Of a stretch of 64,000 nucleotides of DNA, positions 10,455-20,161 are shown in pieces. The notes beneath the pieces were generated by a model. That model did no database searches, had not been told where the DNA came from, and saw only the letters and a program-made list of their open reading frames with translations. The stretch comes from Sterolibacterium denitrificans (lineage in GTDB: Bacteria; Pseudomonadota; Gammaproteobacteria; Burkholderiales; Rhodocyclaceae), in the NCBI RefSeq assembly GCF_900174485.1, contig NZ_LT837803.1, positions 2,123,305 through 2,187,304 on the forward strand, in the 5' to 3' direction. The position numbers and the translations under genes were made by a program. The first letter of the stretch is position 1; each line of letters begins with the position of its first letter.

Positions 10455-13400
10455 TCAGAACGGAATCCTGACCTTCACCGAAGCCGTCTGGTTGGTGTAC
10501 TTGGAGCGGCCTTCGGCATCGTAACGCGCCGTGACTTCGTAGGACTTGTCCTTCTTCATCACCAGACCGAGGCCGCCGCGCACCAGCCACTTCGACGGAT
10601 CGATGCCCTGGGTGGCGAAGGCCGAACCGCCGCCGACGAAGGCCGAAGTAATCGAAGTCCGATCCGCCAGCGCATCGTAGCCCAGACCCAGGTTCGCCAC
10701 GAAGCTCGTACCGCTGCCCAGATCACGGCTCAGCTTGCCATCCACGGACAGCACCAGTTCATCCACATTGAAACCATTCACCGTCAGATTCAGCAGGCCG
10801 GCGCCGGTTTCGGTGTAGCCCTTGGTGCGCAGATAGCTGTAATCGGCGCGGAAGGACGGCGTGAGGGTAGTGCTGGCATCCAGCACATAGTTGCGGCCGA
10901 TACCGCCACCGACATGGCCGCTCCAGGCGTTGAAACTGCCCTTGGCCACGGCGGGTGTCGGCACCAGGAGGCTGCGGCCCACGTCATTCTTGTGATGGCC
11001 GAAGTCCACCTGGAAGTTCACATCCGTCCGCTCATCCAGGCTATGGCTGCCGTAGAACGCCAGCTGATAGCTATCCACATCGCCCCACTGGCGGATCACC
11101 GATTTGGCATCCACATCGCTGTTGGCGTAGGTGAAGGCCGCGCCGACGCGGGTTGCGTTGGAAACCACCGCATCCGCGCCGAAGGCCAGGCCATACGACT
11201 TGGCGCGATAGCCATCGACACCGCCGCGCTGCTTCTGATCCGCACGTGAGCCGAAGGGCTTGAACCAGAAGTTGCCGTCCCCGTAGAACTGCTCACCCGA
11301 AGACAGGCCGCGATTGCCCTCCTGGCGTGCCTGGATGATGCGATTCACATCCTGCATCACGCCCTGCGTCGCCTGGGTGATATGCGAGGAAATCAGCGGC
11401 GTCAGCGACTGCGCGGCCCGGGCCAGCTCTTCCACCGAGTTCAGGCCGTACAGCACATCGATCAACTCATCCATCGGGCCGCTGCCATCCTCGCCCCCAC
11501 CGTACGCATTATTCAGCTCATCGAGCGTGGAACCGATACCGGCAATGGAAGCATTACCCTGGGAATCGAGCACCTCGTTAAAGGTACGCTCGTCGTCGAT
11601 ATAGATGTCGATGTTGTGGTGCGCATCGACCTCGCCACGGTAAGTGAACAACGGCGTACCGATCACCTTGACGGTATCGCCCTCCGCGGCGTTGCCGCTC
11701 GCAAGCAGCAACCCGCCTTCAGCGCTGGGCGCATTCACCACGTTGTTGAGCTTGTCGCCCTTATCGAGCGTATTGATCGGCTTGACGCGCACGGCGATGG
11801 TGTCGCTCTCGCTCAGGTCTGCCGTACCACGGACGTCCAGGGTGCCGTACCCGTCTTCTCCGGAGGCGGATACCACGCCGATCTCCAGCACCCCGCCCTT
11901 CTGCTGGGTGTAGTCGCTGTTGATGTAGCCGTGGGCACCGGCGGGAATCGAAACGAGCCCGGCGTTATTGACCGTCACATCCTCACCGACATACAGGTTG
12001 CCCTTCAGCACACCGCCTGCGAGGTTGTTGATCGTACCGCTGCCGCCATCGACATACAGCGAATAGCCGTTGGCCGGATTATCCGCAGTACCGGTGATGG
12101 TGCCGGAGTTGGTCAATGTGCCGTTCAGTTCACCGGCGTAGACGCCATAGGCATAGGCTTCGGCGTCCTCGCCACTGGCCGTCGCCGTTGCGCTGATCGT
12201 GCCGCTGTTGGTCAGCGCTGCGTCTTCGCCCATGTAACCAATACGCACGCCGTAAGCCTCGGCATAGGCATTCTCACCATCGGCCGTGGCCGTCGCGCTG
12301 ATATTGCTGCTGTTGGTCAAGGTGCCGTACATATCTTCACCAACGACGACGCCGGCGGCATAGGCTTCGGCGTCCTCGCCACTGGCCGTCGCCGTTGCAC
12401 CGATCGTGCCGCTGTTGGTCAGTAATGCGTCTTCGCCCATGTAACCAATACGCACGCCGTAAGCTGCGGCATAGGCCTCGTCGTCGCCCGTGGCCGTCGC
12501 CGTGGCGGTGATCGTGCTGCTGTTGGTCAGCGCTGCGTCTTCGCCCATGTAGCCAATACGCACGCCGTAAGCCTCGGCATAGGCATCCTCGCCATCGGCC
12601 GTGGCCGTCGCGGTGATCGTGCCGCTGTTGGCCAACGTGCCGTACAGATCTTCACCAACGATGACGCCGAAAGCATAGGCTTCGGCATCCTCGCCACTGG
12701 CCGTCGACGTTGCCGTTGCACTGATCGTGCCGCTATTGGTCAACGTGCTGTACAGATCTTCGCCAACGATGACGCCGGAAGCATAGGCCTCGGCATCCTC
12801 GCCACTGGCCGTCGACGTTGCCGTTGCACTGATCGTGCCGCTGTTGGTCAACGTGCCGTACAGATCTTCGCCAACGATGACGCCGGAAGCATAGGCCTCG
12901 GCATCCTCGCCACTGGCAGTGGCCGTCGCCGTGGCGCTGATCGTGCCGGTGTTGGTCAACGTGCCATACAGATCTTCACCAACGATGACACCAGCGGCAT
13001 AGGCTTCGGCATCCTCTCCACTGGCAGTGGCCGTCGCCGTGGCGGTGATCGTGCCGCTGTTGGTCAGCGATGCATCTTCGCCCATGTAGCCAATACGCAG
13101 GCCATAGGCAATGGCATAGGCATCCTCGCCATCGGCCGTTGCCGTAGCGGTGATCGTGCCACTATTGGTCAAATCGGCGAACTGCCCGCCGATCGTGATG
13201 CCGTAGGCTGCGGCATCAGCGTCCTCACCATTGGCCGTTGCCGTCGCGGTGATCGTTTTGCTGTTGGTCAGATCGGCGAAATTCCCGCCGATCATGATGC
13301 CGTAGGCAACGGCATAGGCATCCTCGCCAGTGGCCGTCGCCGCTGCGGCGATCGTGCCGCTATTGGTCAGATCGGCGTAATTCCCGCCGATCGTGATGCC

Positions 13401-15614
13401 GTAGGCAGCGGCATAGGCATCCTCGCCCGTAGCCGTCGCCGTGGCGGTGATCGTTTTGCTGTTGGTCAGATCGGCGAAATTCCCGCCGATCATGATGCCG
13501 TAGGCAACGGCATAGGCATCCTCGCCAGTGGCCGTCGCCGCTGCGGCGATCGTGCCGCTATTGGTCAGACCGGCGTAATTCCCGCCGATCGTGATGCCGT
13601 AGGCAGCGGCATAGGCATGGTCCTCGCCCGTAGCCGTCGCCGTGGCGGCGATCGTGCCGCTGTTGGTCAGCTCGGCAGAGTTCCCGCCGATCATGATGCC
13701 GTAGGCAACGGCATAGGCATCCTCCTCGCCAGTCGCCGTGGATGCAACTTCGATATTGCCGCTGTTGTCGAGCGCGCCATTCAGGGTAGAGATGGAAATA
13801 CCGTAGGCATAAGCATAGGCGTAAGCATACGCAGACGCATCGGCCGTGGCGCTGACAAGGATATCGCCCTGGTTATCCAGCGAACTCAACCCGCCGAAAC
13901 TGATCCCCTCAGCACGGGCAAACGCAGTTACGTTGGACGCCGCGTACGAAGCCTCTGTCAAGGTCGCCGTCGCCTGAACGTCGATCAGCCCGGTGTTGAT
14001 CAAGGGAACAGACAAGCCGCCGCCACCGCCACCGATCCCCAAGGCATTGGCACCGGCATAGTAAGCGTCTTCCCCTGCCGCTGTGGCATTGGCGTAAGCC
14101 TCTATCGTGCCGTTATTGGTCAGCCCGGCCCCCCCCGCCTGAGCCATTAGTGTAACAAGGCCATCTTCACCAGCAACCACGATGCCGGCCGCATCGGCCC
14201 AAGCCAATTCGGTGCCCTCCGCCGTGGCCTGCGCATGGATCAGATCGTTGTTGACCAGGGTGCCGGACAGACTGCCCGCGCTATCCTCGCCACCACCGAG
14301 GAAAACGGCAAAGGCGCCGGATCGGGCATAGTCAGCCATGGCATGGGCGTCCGCCGTGATGCTGCCGTCATTGGTCAACTCGCCGCCTGCCGCAATCCCG
14401 CCTTCGAACTGAACGCCACGAGCGATGGCAACGGCATATCCATCCCCACCCTCGGCATTTGCCACGGCCGAGATGGTACCGCTGTTGGTCAGCGAACCGG
14501 AGAGGATGCCGGTGGGGTTTTCGGCGCTTGAATAGCCGCCGTCATAAGTGTAACTCTTGATCTCAGGATTGTTGGTTGCCAGTATGCCGTAGGCAGCAGC
14601 ATAGGCATTGTCCATGCTGGTGGCGGTCGCGCTGGCGGCGATGCTGCCCGTATTGCTCAACGAGCCGGAGAGATTACCTTCGAGATCGATGCCATAGGCA
14701 GCCGCGCTGGCAGAGGAGCCTCCCGTGGCTTGCGCATTCGCCGAGATGGTGCCGGTATTGCTCAGCGAGCCGGCCAGGTCGCCGCCAGCAAACACGGTGT
14801 GGCTAGTGAATGTTTCCGCATACGTCGCCTCAGCGCCCTCGGAGCGCAGGCCGACCAGACTGACGCCATGGGCATACGCCATGACATCTTCGCCAGATGC
14901 CGTGGCATGCACGTCGATGGTGCCGCTGTTGGTCAGCACGCCGGTATCGGTCAGGTTGCCGGCAACGATGCCGTTGGCCTGAACGACAAACGGCGCCGTG
15001 CCCGCATCTTCGCCGCCATCAAGATCGGAAGAGGCGATGGCGCTGATCATATTGCCGTTGGTCAGGCTGCTCGACAGGTCGCCCAATGCGCCTTCAGGGG
15101 CGTCAGCGTCGGCGATGAGAATGGCCGTCGCGTCCACGCTGTTTGCATAGTGATCCGTTACCAGCGCACTGATGGTTCCCGTATTGTTCAGGCCCAGCGG
15201 CGCTGCCAGGCCATGGGTGAACCTGATCCCCAGCGCATCGGCGGCTATCCCGGGATCCTGGCTCAACTCCACGGGCGTGGTATTGGCCAGAACGAAGCCG
15301 GCGTTGTTCAGGCTGGCATCCGTCGCGATGATGCCGAGCGCATGCGCAAGATCCTGATGAATGATGGAACCGCTGCCTGTTATCTGAGCGGCCACGTTAT
15401 CGTAGCACTGCGTAACGCTCACGGCACTGCTCAACGGGGTCGTACCGCTGCAAACAGCCGCCGCCATGCCGGGCGCGCCCATCAGCAGCGCGGCCACGGC
15501 GGCGGCAATGGTCTTGCGGGTGGTTGAGGGCTTGCCCCGGCTCTTGGTCTTTTCACTGGCAACGACGAAGCAGTTACGCACCTCGTTCCAGATGATGCGA
15601 TGGTTCTTGTTCAT
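10455..15614 (-). CDS. Type V autotransporter with Tyr/acidic repeat passenger
   Basis: Protein of 1719 residues from the ATG at 15614, chosen because MNKNHRIIWNEVRNCFVVAS is an extended signal peptide region and AAGGGGAATCC precedes it. The signal continues to GMAAAVC. The passenger is a long series of LTNSGTI-type beta-helix repeats. From about residue 605 to 1175 these become near-identical units of 31-37 residues, such as ATGEDAYAAAYGITIGG and SGEDAEAYASGVIVGED, rich in Ala, Gly, Thr and Tyr next to Glu-Asp. The last ~280 residues form an autotransporter beta-barrel starting near GNFWFKPFGSRADQ and ending in RIPF. Probably a surface adhesin or fibre. A terminator follows. It is divergent from a TPR-sulfotransferase gene. 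Confidence 0.93.
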   Translation of the reverse strand: MNKNHRIIWNEVRNCFVVASEKTKSRGKPSTTRKTIAAAVAALLMGAPGMAAAVCSGTTPLSSAVSVTQCYDNVAAQITGSGSIIHQDLAHALGIIATDASLNNAGFVLANTTPVELSQDPGIAADALGIRFTHGLAAPLGLNNTGTISALVTDHYANSVDATAILIADADAPEGALGDLSSSLTNGNMISAIASSDLDGGEDAGTAPFVVQANGIVAGNLTDTGVLTNSGTIDVHATASGEDVMAYAHGVSLVGLRSEGAEATYAETFTSHTVFAGGDLAGSLSNTGTISANAQATGGSSASAAAYGIDLEGNLSGSLSNTGSIAASATATSMDNAYAAAYGILATNNPEIKSYTYDGGYSSAENPTGILSGSLTNSGTISAVANAEGGDGYAVAIARGVQFEGGIAAGGELTNDGSITADAHAMADYARSGAFAVFLGGGEDSAGSLSGTLVNNDLIHAQATAEGTELAWADAAGIVVAGEDGLVTLMAQAGGAGLTNNGTIEAYANATAAGEDAYYAGANALGIGGGGGGLSVPLINTGLIDVQATATLTEASYAASNVTAFARAEGISFGGLSSLDNQGDILVSATADASAYAYAYAYAYGISISTLNGALDNSGNIEVASTATGEEDAYAVAYGIMIGGNSAELTNSGTIAATATATGEDHAYAAAYGITIGGNYAGLTNSGTIAAAATATGEDAYAVAYGIMIGGNFADLTNSKTITATATATGEDAYAAAYGITIGGNYADLTNSGTIAAAATATGEDAYAVAYGIMIGGNFADLTNSKTITATATANGEDADAAAYGITIGGQFADLTNSGTITATATADGEDAYAIAYGLRIGYMGEDASLTNSGTITATATATASGEDAEAYAAGVIVGEDLYGTLTNTGTISATATATASGEDAEAYASGVIVGEDLYGTLTNSGTISATATSTASGEDAEAYASGVIVGEDLYSTLTNSGTISATATSTASGEDAEAYAFGVIVGEDLYGTLANSGTITATATADGEDAYAEAYGVRIGYMGEDAALTNSSTITATATATGDDEAYAAAYGVRIGYMGEDALLTNSGTIGATATASGEDAEAYAAGVVVGEDMYGTLTNSSNISATATADGENAYAEAYGVRIGYMGEDAALTNSGTISATATASGEDAEAYAYGVYAGELNGTLTNSGTITGTADNPANGYSLYVDGGSGTINNLAGGVLKGNLYVGEDVTVNNAGLVSIPAGAHGYINSDYTQQKGGVLEIGVVSASGEDGYGTLDVRGTADLSESDTIAVRVKPINTLDKGDKLNNVVNAPSAEGGLLLASGNAAEGDTVKVIGTPLFTYRGEVDAHHNIDIYIDDERTFNEVLDSQGNASIAGIGSTLDELNNAYGGGEDGSGPMDELIDVLYGLNSVEELARAAQSLTPLISSHITQATQGVMQDVNRIIQARQEGNRGLSSGEQFYGDGNFWFKPFGSRADQKQRGGVDGYRAKSYGLAFGADAVVSNATRVGAAFTYANSDVDAKSVIRQWGDVDSYQLAFYGSHSLDERTDVNFQVDFGHHKNDVGRSLLVPTPAVAKGSFNAWSGHVGGGIGRNYVLDASTTLTPSFRADYSYLRTKGYTETGAGLLNLTVNGFNVDELVLSVDGKLSRDLGSGTSFVANLGLGYDALADRTSITSAFVGGGSAFATQGIDPSKWLVRGGLGLVMKKDKSYEVTARYDAEGRSKYTNQTASVKVRIPF
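12090..13790. repeat. Internal coding repeats of the autotransporter
   Basis: Roughly eighteen units of about 93-111 bp. Two classes are visible: one encoding GEDAY-type units with IGGN (13130-13780) and one encoding GEDAEAYA units with VGEDLYGTLTN (12100-13080, interspersed). The stretch 13261-13458 is repeated almost perfectly at 13459-13656, a 198-bp tandem duplication of two units. All units preserve the frame. Confidence 0.9.
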
Positions 15615-15882
15615 GGATTCCCCTTGTTTTATATGGTGTTGTAGCAATGCGATGGAACAATTTGAGGCTGCAAAACCGACGCCGCGACGCTGAAAAAGTT
15701 GTTTCAAAAAGTTTTAATTTACTAATGATATACCCATTTAGCAATAGTTAATCTACCGGGTCGGAAAATTTTTTTGGACGGGATCGGGGCTGCGCAACGC
15801 CCGGAGGAAGACCCCATGGGCAACCCGCGGCTCAGGGTAGAATTTCGGCATCCAGCGCTTTGCCATCCGGGCCATCCCATCC
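15615..15882. other. Divergent intergenic region
   Basis: These 268 bp separate the autotransporter (leftward) from the sulfotransferase operon (rightward). It has an AT-rich centre (about 15700-15775), likely holding both promoters. No confident -35/-10 pair or operator could be fixed by eye. Confidence 0.5.
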
Positions 15883-18054
15883 ATGTCAGCAGCCACTCCC
15901 CAGCCTGCCGCGACCACCGACCGGCGAGTCTCCCTGCCGGAAGCGTTTGCCCTGGCCTTGCGCTATCAGAGGGAAAACCGGCTGGCCGAGGCGGAGGCGC
16001 TATTGCGGCGCATCCTGCACGCAGCGCCCCGCCATGCACCGGCCCTGCATTTGCTGGGCGTCGTCCTGCATCAGGGCGGTCGGACCGACCTGGCGGCCGA
16101 GCTGTTGCGGCAAGCGGTGGATGCCGCACCGGATGAGGCGCTGTACCGGGCCAACCTGTGCGAGATGTACCGCTTGCTGAGGCGCCTCGACGAAGCGGTT
16201 GCCCAGGGGGAACGGGCGGCGGCCCTGGCGCCGGATCTGGCGCTGGCGCACAGCAATCTGGGCATTGCCTGTTATGACCAGGGCGCGCTGGCGCAGGCGC
16301 GGGCGCATCAGGAGCGGGCGTTGGCGCTCGATCCGCAGTTGCCGGCAGCGCTCAACAACCTGGGCAGCATCCTGCGCGACCAGAAGGACCGGCCGGGCGC
16401 GATTGCCCGTTACCGGCAAGTGCTGGCATTGCAGCCCGGCCATGCCGAGGCCTGCAACAATCTGGCCAGCGTGCTGACCGAGAGCGAGCAGCCGGAAGCC
16501 GCGATCCAGCTCCTGCTGCCCCTGCTGCAACGCCTGCCGGACTACGCCGAGGCGCATTGCAATCTCGGCACGGCTTTTCTGGCGCTGGAACGGTTCGACA
16601 AGGCCGCCCATGGCTTTCGCCGGGCGCTGGCGCTGAAGCCGGACCATGCCGAAGCCTGCCTGGGCCTGGCGCAGGTGCAACAGGAACTGGGGGCGCTGGA
16701 TGAGGCGCAGGCCATGGCCGAACGGGCGCTGACGCTGGCGCCGCCGAAAAAATGCCCGCCGGCGCACGTACTGCTGGGCAGGATCTACAACGAAGCCGGC
16801 TATCCGGAACGATCCCGCCAGGCATTCACGCAGGCCCTGGCGCTCGATCCCACCCTGCCCAGCGCCTATCTTGGCCGCGGCCATCTGTCCATGGAGCTGG
16901 GCGACCTGCAAGGCGCCGAAGCGGATTTTCGCCGGGCTTTGCACCTGAGCGAGGAAACGCCACTGGGGCTACTGGGCGCGCGCCTGGCGCTGGCGCAAGT
17001 CGACAAGGTGCGCGAGGGGGACGAAAACATGGCCGCGCTGGTGGCCGAAGGCGCGAAAATCGACGAATTGCCGGAACTCAAGGCGCTGCCGCTGCATTTC
17101 GCGCTCGGCAAGTGTTACGAAGACACAAAGCAGTACGACCTGGCCTTCCACCACTATCAGGCCGGCTGCCGGCTGAAGCGCCAGCGGATCGACTACAGCG
17201 CCGAGCGCACCGAGTCGATCGGAGACGCCATCCGCGGCTTCTTCAGCAAGGAGAATATCGACCGCCTGCGGGGCGAGGGCTGCGCATCGAACCTGCCGAT
17301 TTTCGTCCTCGGCATGCCGCGTTCGGGCACGACGCTGACCGAAACCATCCTCGCCAGCCATCCGCTGGTACATGGCGCGGGCGAGCTGCACGACATCATC
17401 AGGATCGCCGGCAATCCTTGCGACTCGCCGAACCCGCCGGACGACGAGCCGCAGGCCGCCGGTTATCCGCTGAACCTGCAGGACATCACGCCGGCCGCGC
17501 TGCAGCAGATGGGGCGACGCTATATCGCCGGCCTGCAGGCACGCGCGCCGGCCGCGGCGCGCATCACCGACAAGATGCCGGCAAATTTCAACTACCTGGG
17601 GCTGATCCACCTGATGCTGCCGCAGGCGAAAATCGTGCACGTCAAGCGCAATCCGGTGGATACCTGCCTGTCGTGCTACACGCGGCTGTTCGGCCGCAGC
17701 CAGTACCAGAGCTACGACCTTGCCGAGCTTGGCCGCTACTACCGCAATTACGCCCGGCTGATGCAGCACTGGCGCGAGGTGCTGCCCCCAGGCGCGTTTC
17801 ATGAAATCCAGTACGAAGCGCTGGTCGCCGACCAGGAAGGCCAGGCCCGCGCCCTGCTCGATTATTGCGAGCTGCCGTGGGATGCGGCCTGCATGGATTT
17901 CCACAAGACCGAGCGCAGCGTGCGCACCGCCAGCGTGACCCAGGTACGCCAGCCGATCTACCAAACCTCGGTGGAAAAATGGCGCCACTACGAAAAACAC
18001 CTCGGCCCGCTGCTGGAGGCGCTGGGGGATTTGGTTCCTGCCTCCTATTCCTGA
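15883..18054 (+). CDS. TPR-repeat sulfotransferase
   Basis: Protein of 723 residues. Residues ~20-400 are tandem tetratricopeptide repeats (for example AHSNLGIACYDQGALAQARAH, ALNNLGSILRDQKD), which usually bind peptides or protein partners. Residues ~470-723 form a PAPS-dependent sulfotransferase: the 5'-phosphosulfate loop FVLGMPRSGTTLTETILASH (about 473-492) and the 3'-phosphate motif HVKRNPVDTCLSCY (about 585-598). No signal peptide, so it acts in the cytoplasm where PAPS is made. First gene of a three-gene operon divergent from the autotransporter. The acceptor is unknown; a protein acceptor is plausible given the TPR part. Confidence 0.9.
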   Translation: MSAATPQPAATTDRRVSLPEAFALALRYQRENRLAEAEALLRRILHAAPRHAPALHLLGVVLHQGGRTDLAAELLRQAVDAAPDEALYRANLCEMYRLLRRLDEAVAQGERAAALAPDLALAHSNLGIACYDQGALAQARAHQERALALDPQLPAALNNLGSILRDQKDRPGAIARYRQVLALQPGHAEACNNLASVLTESEQPEAAIQLLLPLLQRLPDYAEAHCNLGTAFLALERFDKAAHGFRRALALKPDHAEACLGLAQVQQELGALDEAQAMAERALTLAPPKKCPPAHVLLGRIYNEAGYPERSRQAFTQALALDPTLPSAYLGRGHLSMELGDLQGAEADFRRALHLSEETPLGLLGARLALAQVDKVREGDENMAALVAEGAKIDELPELKALPLHFALGKCYEDTKQYDLAFHHYQAGCRLKRQRIDYSAERTESIGDAIRGFFSKENIDRLRGEGCASNLPIFVLGMPRSGTTLTETILASHPLVHGAGELHDIIRIAGNPCDSPNPPDDEPQAAGYPLNLQDITPAALQQMGRRYIAGLQARAPAAARITDKMPANFNYLGLIHLMLPQAKIVHVKRNPVDTCLSCYTRLFGRSQYQSYDLAELGRYYRNYARLMQHWREVLPPGAFHEIQYEALVADQEGQARALLDYCELPWDAACMDFHKTERSVRTASVTQVRQPIYQTSVEKWRHYEKHLGPLLEALGDLVPASYS

Positions 18055-18063
18055 AAGTATCCC

Positions 18064-18915
18064 ATGAACAAAAAACAGAACGTCCTGCTCATCGGCGGGG
18101 CAATGCGCAGCGGTACGACCGTCATACACCGCGCTCTTTGCACGGCGGAAAACAGCAATCCCTATATTTCGGAGAGTTGGTTCCTGTCCGACATCATGCG
18201 GCTCTACCGCTGGAACCTCACCCGCTACGAGGTACGGCATGCCGATCAGTTCGGGCACGTTCGCAATTTCAGGGAGCTCATCTGGCTCAACGTGCGCCAA
18301 TACCTCCTGACCGTCTCCGTCAAATACAACGATCCCGAGCTTCTGATCCTGAAGCATCCGGAACTCACCTACCATTTTCACGAACTCGCTGAACACTTTC
18401 CAAATTTTCGCTTCATCGTGATCGTCCGCGATCCTCGCGACGTCATCGCTTCCATCATGGAAGTTGCCAAGCGCCATCACCAAAACAAGATCGCCAGCCC
18501 GCAAACCGCGCTGAAGACCATTCGCCAATACTGCGAAAGCTATTCCGCCTACTATGCGAATGTTTTCAACAATGCCGAACGCTTTGGCAACCGGCTCATC
18601 TTCGTAAAGTACGAAGATTTCATGCAGGAACCCGGCAAGGAACTCGCTCGAATCAGCCAGTTTTCCGGCGCACGCTACGACCGGGAGCGTGCCATGGATT
18701 TTCTTCCGGAACATGCCGCGGCGGCAAACTTCGACAAGGATGCCCGCGAACAGGATCCGTTCAGCGGCGCATTCTGGTCGGACGCCTATACCAAGCCCAT
18801 TTCGACGGAAAGAATTGCGCGTTACAAAAACACCCTGAACGAAGCCCAGATCGAAGAAATAGAACAACATCTGAACCACTTCGGCAAAAGATTCGGTTAC
18901 TGGCCGGGCAAATGA
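18064..18915 (+). CDS. Sulfotransferase family protein
   Basis: Protein of 283 residues, single domain. The PAPS 5'-phosphosulfate motif is LIGGAMRSGTTVIHRAL (residues ~9-25) and the 3'-phosphate motif FIVIVRDPRDVIASIMEVAK (~118-137). YEDFMQEPGKEL matches the conserved region after the binding site. No signal peptide. It starts nine bases after the TPR-sulfotransferase stop and overlaps the next gene by 4 bp, so all three are co-translated. Its base composition is a little more AT-rich than the neighbouring genes. The acceptor is unknown. Confidence 0.88.
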   Translation: MNKKQNVLLIGGAMRSGTTVIHRALCTAENSNPYISESWFLSDIMRLYRWNLTRYEVRHADQFGHVRNFRELIWLNVRQYLLTVSVKYNDPELLILKHPELTYHFHELAEHFPNFRFIVIVRDPRDVIASIMEVAKRHHQNKIASPQTALKTIRQYCESYSAYYANVFNNAERFGNRLIFVKYEDFMQEPGKELARISQFSGARYDRERAMDFLPEHAAAANFDKDAREQDPFSGAFWSDAYTKPISTERIARYKNTLNEAQIEEIEQHLNHFGKRFGYWPGK

Positions 18916-19784
18916 AAAACCTGCAGGAACTCGTCCAGGCTCTCTCGGCCGTCGACCGCGTCAGCGCCGTGGCGCTGGGTGGATCGCGCGGACTCGGCAC
19001 GGCGAATGAAAACTCCGACTACGATTTCGTCGTGTTTCGCGCGGCCGGCGAAGCAATCCCGCCCGCGCAACTGGCCGACGCCCTCCAGCCATTCGCGGAT
19101 GCCGGAAAGATCAGCAATCAGGCCGGCTTCGTCAGCGCGCAGATCGCCGGCAGAAAACTGGAAATCTTTCAGAAGGATCTGAACCTGATCGAACGGGAAA
19201 TCCAGTTGTCCCGGCAGGGCAAGTTCCGCTGGTACATCCGCCAGTTGTTTCCCCATGGCGATCTGAGCACCTGCCGGATCACTCATCTCATCCACCTGGA
19301 AATCTGCCAGGAACACGCGCATTGCCTGAGCAGGCTGCGGCAACTGGCCTGGCCTTTTCCGCCACCGCTGATGCGCTCGCTCGCCAGCACCTTTCTGACG
19401 CAAACGACCATCACCCTGATGCATGCCCGGAAAATCAGGCGAGCGGAAGAGGTTCAACATCTCGTCGCCCTGTGTTCGGCATTCGTGTTTTTCTCGAACA
19501 TCGTGCTGTTTGCCATCAACCGCCAGTATCCGCTGCTGGAAAAGGGCAACAGCACGCTGATCCGGGAATTCACGCTGCGCCCCGAACGTTACGAATATCG
19601 CGCGACCACCCTGTTCAAGGCCGCCGCCGACGGCGCGCTGCAGGCAGTAACCGATGAAATGGCCGGTTTGCAGCAGGAACTCGGCAAACTGGTGCAGCAG
19701 GCGCTTGCAGCATCGGTGGGATCGGCAGCATCGCCTGCAGCGTCCCGCAATGAGCGCAATGACGCGCCCGATCCGGGCCGCTGA
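18912..19784 (+). CDS. Nucleotidyltransferase-fold protein
   Basis: Protein of 290 residues. The N-terminal motif VALGGSRGLGTANENSDYDFVVF (in two parts: GGSRGLG and SDYDF) fits the polymerase-beta-type nucleotidyltransferase signature GS-x-G...D-x-D. A helical C-terminal part follows, as in DUF4037-like or aminoglycoside nucleotidyltransferase-like proteins. It may add a nucleotide to a small molecule or protein. It overlaps the second sulfotransferase by 4 bp, so a shared pathway is likely, but the reaction is not known. Confidence 0.72.
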   Translation: MKNLQELVQALSAVDRVSAVALGGSRGLGTANENSDYDFVVFRAAGEAIPPAQLADALQPFADAGKISNQAGFVSAQIAGRKLEIFQKDLNLIEREIQLSRQGKFRWYIRQLFPHGDLSTCRITHLIHLEICQEHAHCLSRLRQLAWPFPPPLMRSLASTFLTQTTITLMHARKIRRAEEVQHLVALCSAFVFFSNIVLFAINRQYPLLEKGNSTLIREFTLRPERYEYRATTLFKAAADGALQAVTDEMAGLQQELGKLVQQALAASVGSAASPAASRNERNDAPDPGR

Positions 19785-19944
19785 GGCTCATTGCAATCGG
19801 CAATCAGCAGAAACGCCGCCTGTCTAACGATATAGGCGCGCAGCGGCATCCAGCATCTGCAGGTCATCCACACCATCGAGCGTTGTATCGAGTTTCGCCT
19901 GCTGTATGGGTCGGCGAGACTTGTCGCGGAACTATCACTATATT

Positions 19945-19963
19945 GCTAATGATAACCGTTCTC
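19945..19963. promoter_or_regulatory. Fur box upstream of TonB receptor
   Basis: GCTAATGATAACCGTTCTC matches the 19-bp Fur consensus (GATAATGATAATCATTATC) at 15 positions. It sits in the 377-bp gap before the siderophore receptor, next to an AT-rich promoter-like stretch (TCGTTTATACTC). It predicts iron repression of the receptor and probably of the downstream iron genes. Confidence 0.75.
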
Positions 19964-20161
19964 GTTTATACTCGCCCCCCGGAATAATTTCGTTCCTTTC
20001 CTTCGTTCCATTTCGTTCCAACGCGCATGTCCTCCAGCCAGGCCCTGAATGGATGCCCCAGTGCCTGTAATGTCCCGCCGGAAGACGTGGTGCATATGAA
20101 AAAACAACAACGCTCACGCGAGCCAGCAGTCGCCAGCCCGCGCGCTCATCCTGGAGTCAAC

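Noticed and set aside
12090..13790. Regular repeats considered as a CRISPR array
   Set aside because: Units are about 100 bp without distinct spacers and all encode protein in one frame; no cas genes nearby.
16969..18879. 636-codon open frame on the minus strand
   Set aside because: Antisense across two sulfotransferase genes; shadow.
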